From assembly GCA_934148875.1 (NCBI GenBank), contig CAKPDJ010000071.1:1-5375 (forward strand): a DNA stretch of 5,375 bases, read 5' to 3'. Each line of letters starts with the position of its first letter. Position 1 is the first letter of the stretch. The notes under the pieces are model-generated. The model ran no database searches and had not been told where the DNA came from. It saw nothing but the letters and a program-made list of their open reading frames with translations. Source of the stretch: an uncultured Bacilli bacterium. Lineage in GTDB: Bacteria > Bacillota_I > Bacilli_A > RF39 > UBA660. A program made the translations under genes and the position numbers. Below are positions 1 to 5,375 of this stretch, piece by piece.

Positions 1-11
1 GTTAGTTAAAT

Positions 12-17
12 TATAAT
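12..17 (+). promoter_or_regulatory. Possible -10 box for the pilin-like gene
   Basis: The hexamer TATAAT is an exact match to the sigma-A -10 consensus and would place transcription start near position 24, giving a very short leader before the ATG at 37. The matching -35 box would lie left of the window, so it cannot be checked. In sequence this AT-rich a chance TATAAT is quite possible, and the gene could instead be read from an upstream promoter. Confidence 0.3.
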
Positions 18-26
18 TAGTATAGT

Positions 27-32
27 AGGTGA
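27..32 (+). promoter_or_regulatory. Ribosome binding site of the pilin-like gene
   Basis: AGGTGA matches the 3' part of the extended Shine-Dalgarno sequence (AGGAGGTGATC) and lies 4 bases before the ATG. It supports the chosen start, as does the prepilin signal that begins immediately at that codon. Confidence 0.65.
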
Positions 33-36
33 CAAT

Positions 37-3000
37 ATGAAAAAGAAAAGTGGATTTACTCTAATTGAATTGTTGGCAGTAATAGTAATAGTAGGAATTT
101 TATTGATAATAGCCATTCCATCAGTTAGTAGATATTTAAAAAGAGGAACAGATGAATATTATAAGAATTTAGAAAAAACAGTGTTATTATCAGGAAGAGA
201 TTATTTAAATGATTATAAGACATTGTTTCCTAAAGAAATTGGAAATGTAACAGTAGTACCTTTAAATGAATTATTAATAAATAACTATGTGGATCCAGTT
301 TTGGATAGTAATAAAAAAGAATGTGATGCCAAATTCACAGTTAAAAAAGTAGATAAAAATCAGTATGAATACTATAGTTGTTTGATATGTGATAATTATA
401 AAACAGAGGGTGACTTTTGTAACTATACAGAAGAAGATAATGTAACACCAGAAACAAAGAATTATAAAGTAGAAGTAGATAAAGATTATTATACAGTAGA
501 ACAGGGAAAGACATTTGAATTACCATATGCAAGAGCATATTATTTAAATGAATTAGTAAGTGACAAAGTAGTTGGAAGTCCAAGAATAATAGATACTAAT
601 AAGTTAGGAGTAACTGTAGTTACATATTCATATCAGGGGGCAAAGAAACAGATAAAAGTAGAGGTTATAGATAGTGTAAGTCCAAGTATTCCACAAGTAG
701 TATTAAAGAAAGAGAATGAGAATGGAAGTATATATAAAGGTGGTTGGGTAAATACTAATATTTATGCTTTATTTAAATCAACAGATTATACGAAAGATAA
801 TTTAAACGGAAGTGGGGTTTCATATTACGAAATTAGTAAAGATGGAAAAAATTGGACTAAGATAGATGGAAATGGACATTTAATGACAGAGGATGGAGAT
901 TATAACTATTTTGTTAGAAGTGTAGATAAAGCAAGAAATGTAAGTCCAGCAAATAGTTATAATGTAAAGATAGATAAGAAAGTACCAACATGTAGTTTAA
1001 AAGTAGTAAGTGGAACATTAGGTAAAAATGGATGGTATACAAGTGATGTTAGAGTAGATTTTGATAGTTTAAATGATGATAGAAGTGGAGTTAAGAATAG
1101 TAGTATAGATATTAAAAATATAACTTATGATGTTAAGAATAGAAAAGTAACAGGAACAGTAGTAGATAATGCGGGAAATAGTGGAACGTGTAGTATTAAT
1201 GTTAGTGTAGATAAAACTAATCCAAGAGTAGAATATAGTACTGCTGGAGGAGTATCAAACAGTAATAAAACAATTACAGTAAATGCTATTGATACATATT
1301 TTGATTACACGAATATTCATGTATACAAAAATGGAGCAGTAAATAATGCAACCAATAATATAAAAAATACAAGTAATAGTTATACATTAGATCATGGGTC
1401 ATGGACAATATATACACAGGCATATGATGAATCAGGAAGAAAACAAGAACAGAATCCGGATAATGGTAGTGGATGGTACTATCAGACATATGTTGTAGAT
1501 ACAGTAGCTCCAACATGTAGTTTAAAAGTAGCAAGTGGAACATTAGGTAAAAATGGATGGTATATAAGTGATGTGGGAGTAGATTTTGAAACAACAGATG
1601 GAACAGGAAGTAACATCATAATGTCATCAGTAAGTAATCAAACAGTAACAGGAACAATGACGGTAACGGGAACAGTAACAGATAGTGCAGGAAATATAGG
1701 AAGCTGTAGTATATATGTTAAGGTTGATAAAGATAAACCAAGCTGTAGTTTTGCAGGAGAAAATAGCAATTGGACATCACAAAATAGAACATTAACAGCA
1801 ACGTGTAGTGATAGTACAAGTGGATGTAGTAGTTCAACAGCAAGTAAACAATGGACATATAGTAGTGGAACAACTAAAACAGCGTATTTAAGTTATGGAA
1901 TAGAAGATAATGCAGGAAATAGTGCAACTTGTGAAAAGACTGTTAATGTATATGTAGATAAAGAAGGACCAACAATTCCAACAGGAGGAGCAATAGGAAA
2001 TGTAAGTGGAAGTAATCGAACGGGATATATCCAAACAGGGGGAAGTGGTTCAACAGATACAGGAAGTGGAAATATAACATATAAATATATAATAAGTAAT
2101 TCATCAACAACACCAGCAAATAGTGATAGTAGGTTTGCAACAACAACAACATTTACTAGAAGTTGTGGAAGTACATATTATGCTTGGGTAATAGCAGAAG
2201 ATGGAGTAGGAAACAGGTCAGCAGTTAAATATATAGGGGCAACAAGTGATGGAGCAAATAGTTATAGTGGATGGAGTAGCTGTAGTAAAGCATGTGGTGG
2301 TGGAACTCAAACGAGAACTAATACATGTGCGCTTGTTACGACAGGATTAAGTCAAAGCTGTAATACACAAAGCTGCTGTAGTTATGCTGCTGGGCAAACA
2401 TGGGAATACAATTATACTGGAGGAGTACAGACCTTTACAGCACAATGTGGTGGGACATATAAGTTAGAGGTATATGGCGCTCAAGGTGGAAGTTATGCTG
2501 AAATTAGTGGTGGTAATGGCGGTTATTCGACAGGTAATGTATCATTAGTTGCTAATACTACTTTATATATTGTTATTGGCGGTAGTGGTTCTGGTGGTAA
2601 AAGCAACGTTGGAAATGCTATTGGTGGCTATAACGGTGGTGGTAATGGAAACAATGGTGGTTTAACAGCAAGCGGTGAGCAAAAAGATAGATATTATGGA
2701 TCTGGTGGTGGTGCTACTCATATAGCTACCACAAATCGTGGAATACTAGCTAATTATGATTCTTATCGTTCTGAAGTATTAATTGTTGCAGGCGGTGGTG
2801 GCGGTATTGGTGGCAATGAAAGTATTGGCGGTATTGGTGGAACCGGCGGTGGAACGAATGGTGGTTCTTCAGGAACTGCAGCATATGTGAGCATTGGTGG
2901 AGATCAAAATGGTTTATATTCTGATTATCCAGCTTGGCTTCTTGAACAATTTCCAGGAAGTTTAGGAAAATTTGGAACGGGAAGCTCAGCAGCTACACCA

Positions 3001-3183
3001 ACAACCAATGATTACGGTTGCGGTGGCGGCGGTGGTGGTTGGTACGGTGGTACTACATCACCTTATGCTGGCGGCGGTGGTGGCTCTGGCTATATAGGCG
3101 GAGTTACTGGTGGTTCTATGCAAAATGGAGTTCGTGCAGGTAATGGTTATGCCAAAATTACATTGGTATCATTGTCAAATTAA
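37..3183 (+). CDS. Giant type IV pilin-like surface protein with Ig-like, TSP1-like and glycine-rich domains
   Basis: The start MKKKSGFTLIELLAVIVIVG is a textbook class III (prepilin) signal: a basic leader, a G6/F7 cleavage site, Glu at mature position 5 (E11), and a hydrophobic helix to about P28. A prepilin peptidase should cut it, and the helix should pack into a type IV pilus or pseudopilus. A small head follows with C96, C115, C118 and C128 (about residues 30-135). Next come a bacterial Ig-like domain (about 140-212) and six Ig/FN3-like beta units (about 217-735), five of them separated by VDKxxP-like linkers. Paired cysteines such as C319/C385, C494/C557 and C570/C632 may brace them. 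A TSP1-like module spans 743-781, and a glycine-rich domain resembling Pfam Gly_rich (ALK/LTK type) runs from about 787 to 1043. There is no LPXTG motif or C-terminal membrane helix, so anchoring should be through the pilin helix. Typical pilins have 130-200 residues, so this is a very large minor pilin or tip adhesin. The domain calls are by eye and the ligand is unknown. No pilus assembly genes are visible in the window. Confidence 0.93.
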   Translation: MKKKSGFTLIELLAVIVIVGILLIIAIPSVSRYLKRGTDEYYKNLEKTVLLSGRDYLNDYKTLFPKEIGNVTVVPLNELLINNYVDPVLDSNKKECDAKFTVKKVDKNQYEYYSCLICDNYKTEGDFCNYTEEDNVTPETKNYKVEVDKDYYTVEQGKTFELPYARAYYLNELVSDKVVGSPRIIDTNKLGVTVVTYSYQGAKKQIKVEVIDSVSPSIPQVVLKKENENGSIYKGGWVNTNIYALFKSTDYTKDNLNGSGVSYYEISKDGKNWTKIDGNGHLMTEDGDYNYFVRSVDKARNVSPANSYNVKIDKKVPTCSLKVVSGTLGKNGWYTSDVRVDFDSLNDDRSGVKNSSIDIKNITYDVKNRKVTGTVVDNAGNSGTCSINVSVDKTNPRVEYSTAGGVSNSNKTITVNAIDTYFDYTNIHVYKNGAVNNATNNIKNTSNSYTLDHGSWTIYTQAYDESGRKQEQNPDNGSGWYYQTYVVDTVAPTCSLKVASGTLGKNGWYISDVGVDFETTDGTGSNIIMSSVSNQTVTGTMTVTGTVTDSAGNIGSCSIYVKVDKDKPSCSFAGENSNWTSQNRTLTATCSDSTSGCSSSTASKQWTYSSGTTKTAYLSYGIEDNAGNSATCEKTVNVYVDKEGPTIPTGGAIGNVSGSNRTGYIQTGGSGSTDTGSGNITYKYIISNSSTTPANSDSRFATTTTFTRSCGSTYYAWVIAEDGVGNRSAVKYIGATSDGANSYSGWSSCSKACGGGTQTRTNTCALVTTGLSQSCNTQSCCSYAAGQTWEYNYTGGVQTFTAQCGGTYKLEVYGAQGGSYAEISGGNGGYSTGNVSLVANTTLYIVIGGSGSGGKSNVGNAIGGYNGGGNGNNGGLTASGEQKDRYYGSGGGATHIATTNRGILANYDSYRSEVLIVAGGGGGIGGNESIGGIGGTGGGTNGGSSGTAAYVSIGGDQNGLYSDYPAWLLEQFPGSLGKFGTGSSAATPTTNDYGCGGGGGGWYGGTTSPYAGGGGGSGYIGGVTGGSMQNGVRAGNGYAKITLVSLSN
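985..1062 (+). repeat. 78-bp direct repeat, copy A (inside the pilin-like gene)
   Basis: This stretch encodes residues 317-342, the first strands of an Ig-like domain (PTCSLKVVSGTLGKNGW onward). It matches the copy at 1510-1587 at 74 of 78 positions, and three of the four base changes alter an amino acid (V/A, T/I, R/G). The offset is exactly 525 bases (175 codons), so the frame is kept. Similarity beyond the 78 bases continues at protein level but is much weaker at DNA level. Confidence 0.9.
1510..1587 (+). repeat. 78-bp direct repeat, copy B (inside the pilin-like gene)
   Basis: This is the second copy of the repeat at 985-1062 and encodes residues 492-517 (PTCSLKVASGTLGKNGW onward). The rest of the domain (VTGTVTDSAGN, then CSIYVKVDK) parallels the copy A domain (VTGTVVDNAGN, then CSINVSVDK) with more divergence. 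The pattern suggests an older domain duplication with later homogenisation or strong constraint on this segment. Confidence 0.9.
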
Positions 3184-3220
3184 GATTAAGAACTGTTTGA
3201 TTGTTATTAAATCATAAAAC

Positions 3221-3255
3221 GGGGTGTACATTTAAAATGTGCACCTTTTTCTTTA
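3221..3255 (+). terminator. Rho-independent terminator after the pilin-like gene
   Basis: Bases 3223-3231 (GGTGTACAT) pair with 3237-3245 (ATGTGCACC) in a 9-bp stem with one G-T wobble and the loop TTAAA. TTTTTCTTTATT follows directly. The stem starts 39 bases after the TAA stop. It is clearly more GC-rich than its surroundings, and it separates the pilin-like unit from htpG. A weaker run of A bases before the stem (ATAAAAC) might allow some termination on the other strand too. Confidence 0.9.
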
Positions 3256-3546
3256 TTGGATTTCAGGTAGAAAATGAAATTTTGAATACAAAGTGTAAAT
3301 TGATGTTAAAATTAAAATGTCAATTGATTTAGTTAATAAGTCTAATAAATATCTATAACTAGGAATTTTTTTATTAATGATTATTATATTTTTCTTTATA
3401 CTAGAATAAATATTGTTTAAGCAAATCGCATCTTCTATAATTTTTGTCCCAACTTAATTGTAAATGATTTATTTGAACTTTTTTTATGTGAATTTGTAAA
3501 CTTTTTTCAAAAATAATTTTTATTTTTAAATGAAAATTTTATATTT
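3256..3546. other. AT-rich non-coding spacer
   Basis: No gene can be supported here. The longest ATG-led frame noted on the + strand is only 10 codons (3377-3409), and its nearest AGGA lies 12 bases away. No RNA gene, mobile element or GC-rich structure is visible. A weak AT-rich inverted repeat (3298-3307 with 3316-3325) is present but lacks a T tract. Homopolymer T and A runs are frequent toward the htpG promoter and could act as an UP-like or bent-DNA element, though this is only a guess. Confidence 0.6.
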
Positions 3547-3573
3547 TTAGCACTCGTTATTGACAATTGCTAA
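3547..3573 (+). promoter_or_regulatory. CIRCE operator (HrcA binding site) of htpG
   Basis: The left arm TTAGCACTC (3547-3555) is a perfect CIRCE half-site. A spacer of exactly 9 bases follows, then AATTGCTAA (3565-3573), which matches 7 of 9 positions of the consensus arm GAGTGCTAA. In Bacillota CIRCE binds the heat-shock repressor HrcA, whose activity depends on GroEL. Here it overlaps the -35 box of the htpG promoter, so bound HrcA should block RNA polymerase directly. The hrcA gene itself is not in the window. Confidence 0.88.
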
Positions 3574-3588
3574 AATAAGAGTTAAGAT
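3560..3588 (+). promoter_or_regulatory. Sigma-A type promoter of htpG
   Basis: A perfect -35 box TTGACA (3560-3565) is followed after 17 bases by TAAGAT (3583-3588), a 4 of 6 match to the -10 consensus. Transcription would begin near 3595, only about 18 bases before the TTG start. The -35 box sits in the spacer and first right-arm base of the CIRCE element. An alternative -10, TAAAAT at 3571-3576, pairs only with a poor -35 (TTAGCA, 18-base spacer). Confidence 0.75.
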
Positions 3589-3598
3589 ATCAGATGTT

Positions 3599-3608
3599 AG
3601 GAGATGAT
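3599..3608 (+). promoter_or_regulatory. Ribosome binding site that decides the TTG start of htpG
   Basis: AGGAGATGAT matches the extended Shine-Dalgarno sequence AGGAGGTGAT at 9 of 10 positions. The core AGGAG ends 9 bases before the TTG at 3613. The in-frame ATG at 3604 lies inside this site with no spacing, so it should not be the start. The same register is seen at the upstream gene, where the GTGA part of the site ends 4 bases before the ATG. Confidence 0.8.
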
Positions 3609-3612
3609 TGTT

Positions 3613-5375
3613 TTGAAAAAACAGTTTAAGGCAGAATCAAAGAAGTTACTTGATTTAATGATTAATTCAATTTATACAAATAAAGAAATATTTTTAAGAG
3701 AACTTATATCAAATGCTAGTGATGCAATTGATAAATTATATTATTTATCACTAACTGATAAAGATATTAAAATTAAGAAAACTGATTTAAAAATTACATT
3801 AGCAGTTGATAAAGACAGACGTACACTTACTATTTCTGATAATGGTATTGGTATGAGTAGGGAAGAACTTGAAGAAAATTTAGGTACTATTGCTAAAAGT
3901 GGTTCATCTTTATTTAAAGAGGAAATGGAAAAGAAAAAGAATATTGATATAATTGGTCAATTTGGTGTTGGTTTCTATTCTTCATTTATGGTAGCTAGTG
4001 ATGTAGTTGTTCTATCTCATAAATATGATAGCAAAGAAAGTTATAGATGGGAATCAACTGGTGTAGATGGATACCAAATAAAAGAAGGAAATAAAGAAGA
4101 TATAGGTACTACTATTACTCTTACTATTAAAGATGGTAGTGATTATGATGAATTCTTAGATGAATATAAATTACGTCAGATTGTTAAAAAGTATTCTGAT
4201 TATATTTCTTATCCTATTACGATGATGGTTACTCATGAACATAAAAAAGATGATAGCAATGAAGTAGAAAAAGAAACAGAGGAAGAAACTTTAAACAGTA
4301 TGATTCCTATTTGGAAAAAAGATAAGAAAAATATTAAAGATGAAGATTATCAACAATTCTATCATGATAAATTCTTTGATTATGATGATAGTATTAAGGT
4401 AATTCATTCTAGTGTAGAAGGTAAATGTACTTATACAACTTTATTATATATTCCATCACATGCTCCATATGATTTTTATACTAAGGAGTATGAAAAAGGA
4501 TTACAGTTATATGCTAATGGTGTATTAATTATGGATAAATGTAAGGAGCTTTTACCAGATTATTTTAGTTTTGTAAAAGGACTTGTTGATACTAGTGATT
4601 TATCCTTAAATATTTCTCGTGAAATGCTTCAACAAGATAAAAATTTAGGTTTAATTGCTTCTAATATTGAAAAGAAGATTAAAAAAGAATTAGAAACGAT
4701 GATTGAAGAGGATAGAGATAGCTATGAAAAATTCTTTAAAGCATTTGGCATGCAATTGAAGTTTGGAATTTATAATAGTTATGGTATGAAGAAAGATGAA
4801 CTTCAAGATTTATTAATGTTCTATTCTTCTAGTGAAAAGAAATTAGTTACTTTAAAAGAATATATTTCACGTATTAAAGATAAACAGGATAAGATTTATT
4901 ATGCTTGTGGAGAAACAGTTGATAAAATTGATATGTTACCTCAAGTAGAACAGTTAAAGGATAAGGGATATGAAGTATTATATTTAACTGATTATGTTGA
5001 TGAATTCGTTATGCAAGTAATGAATAATTATGATGGAAAACAGTTTGCTAATGTATCTACTAGTAATGTAGATCTTGATAGTGATGAAGAGAAACAAGAA
5101 CTTCAAAATAAGAATATAGAATATAAAGATGTATTTGAAGTTATGAGAAATACACTTAAAGATAATAATGTTAGTGGTATAAGATTTACCCATCGTTTAA
5201 AAAATCATCCAGTTTGTTTGGTTACTGAAGGTGATGTTTCAATTGAAATGGAAAAGGTTATGAATGCTATGCCAACTGATGAAAAAGTAAAAGCAAAAAC
5301 AATCCTTGAAATTAATGAAAATCATGATATTAGTAAGAAATTAGATGATTTATATAAAAATAATAAAGATGAACT
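3613..5375 (+). CDS. htpG: HtpG, bacterial Hsp90 chaperone (3' end cut by window)
   Basis: HtpG is a cytosolic, ATP-driven dimeric chaperone that remodels client proteins, often together with DnaK. The ATP-binding (GHKL) domain shows RELISNASDA (29-38, with catalytic E30 and Mg-binding N34), DNGIGM (76-81), GTIAKSGS (91-98) and the lid/glycine motif GQFGVGFYSSF (115-125). A short acidic stretch lies at about 209-225. The middle domain carries LNISREMLQQ (332-341), with the R336 that reaches the ATP gamma-phosphate. The C-terminal domain begins around residue 480-500 and the reading frame is open to the window edge. About 587 residues are visible, and the family is usually about 620-630 residues, so roughly 35-40 are missing. 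TTG is chosen as the start because of its Shine-Dalgarno spacing and because the protein then begins MKKQFKAESKKLL, like relatives. The gene has its own promoter under a CIRCE operator, so HrcA-controlled heat-shock induction is expected. All key residues seen are intact. Confidence 0.97.
   Translation, partial: MKKQFKAESKKLLDLMINSIYTNKEIFLRELISNASDAIDKLYYLSLTDKDIKIKKTDLKITLAVDKDRRTLTISDNGIGMSREELEENLGTIAKSGSSLFKEEMEKKKNIDIIGQFGVGFYSSFMVASDVVVLSHKYDSKESYRWESTGVDGYQIKEGNKEDIGTTITLTIKDGSDYDEFLDEYKLRQIVKKYSDYISYPITMMVTHEHKKDDSNEVEKETEEETLNSMIPIWKKDKKNIKDEDYQQFYHDKFFDYDDSIKVIHSSVEGKCTYTTLLYIPSHAPYDFYTKEYEKGLQLYANGVLIMDKCKELLPDYFSFVKGLVDTSDLSLNISREMLQQDKNLGLIASNIEKKIKKELETMIEEDRDSYEKFFKAFGMQLKFGIYNSYGMKKDELQDLLMFYSSSEKKLVTLKEYISRIKDKQDKIYYACGETVDKIDMLPQVEQLKDKGYEVLYLTDYVDEFVMQVMNNYDGKQFANVSTSNVDLDSDEEKQELQNKNIEYKDVFEVMRNTLKDNNVSGIRFTHRLKNHPVCLVTEGDVSIEMEKVMNAMPTDEKVKAKTILEINENHDISKKLDDLYKNNKDE

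Noticed and set aside
341..583. Minus-strand open frame of 80 codons
   Set aside because: It lies wholly inside the pilin-like gene, has low-complexity Leu/Tyr/His-rich composition typical of antisense to A-rich codons, and has no recognisable domain.
1286..2152. Two minus-strand open frames (1286-1594 and 1943-2152)
   Set aside because: Both are antisense shadows of the Ig-like stalk with biased composition (Leu, Tyr, His) and no family signature.
2470..3180. Collagen-like or phage tail-fibre Gly-X-Y repeat
   Set aside because: Glycines occur in irregular clusters of two to six and not every third residue. The opening and closing motifs fit the Gly_rich family better.
3100..3183. Cell-wall sorting signal at the C-terminus of the large protein
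   Set aside because: The protein ends in GYAKITLVSLSN with no LPXTG-like motif, hydrophobic segment or basic tail.
3298..3325. Inverted repeat that could be a second terminator or small RNA hairpin
   Set aside because: The 10-bp stem has only one G-C pair plus two wobbles, an 8-base loop and no T tract. Such a structure is expected by chance in sequence this AT-rich.
3377..3409. Tiny ATG-led frame of 10 codons in the spacer
   Set aside because: It is too short, its nearest Shine-Dalgarno-like AGGA is 12 bases away, and the peptide is just hydrophobic residues from T-rich DNA.
4984..5193. Minus-strand open frame of 69 codons
   Set aside because: It is antisense to the well-supported htpG reading frame and consists mostly of Ile, Phe and Tyr expected from AT-rich antisense.
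37..5375. Mycoplasma-type genetic code (TGA read as Trp), suggested by the low GC
   Set aside because: Both genes use TGG for tryptophan and neither contains an in-frame TGA, so the standard bacterial code explains everything.

Overview
The window holds two genes on the + strand of a very AT-rich bacterial genome. It reads like a low-GC Bacillota or Mycoplasmatota-related organism, possibly one of the uncultured gut lineages such as RF39-type Bacilli; that placement is an inference. The supporting signs are heavy use of A/T-ending codons, strong Shine-Dalgarno sites, a HrcA-type CIRCE operator and a TTG start. Tryptophan is written TGG and no in-frame TGA occurs, so the standard bacterial code (table 11) fits and the Mycoplasma code is not needed.

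Positions 1-36 are a short leader with a ribosome binding site and a possible -10 box. Positions 37-3183 encode a 1048-residue secreted protein. It starts with a textbook type IV prepilin (class III) signal and N-terminal helix. A small cysteine-bearing head follows, then a long run of Ig/FN3-like beta domains, a short thrombospondin type-1-like module, and a glycine-rich C-terminal domain of the kind found next to receptor tyrosine kinase ALK/LTK. This looks like a giant minor pilin or pilus-tip adhesin. A strong intrinsic terminator at 3221-3255 closes the unit.

Positions 3256-3546 are non-coding and extremely AT-rich. A compact regulatory block follows: a CIRCE operator (3547-3573) whose spacer contains a perfect TTGACA -35 box, a -10 box at 3583-3588 and a strong Shine-Dalgarno. 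It drives htpG, the bacterial Hsp90 chaperone, which starts with TTG at 3613 and runs off the right edge with about 587 codons visible.

The two genes appear to be separate transcription units: a surface/pilus protein followed by an independently controlled heat-shock gene. Nothing in the sequence links their functions. The most unusual items are the domain combination of the pilin-like protein, the internal near-identical 78-bp repeats, the codon-usage break inside that gene, and the direct HrcA/CIRCE control inferred for htpG.
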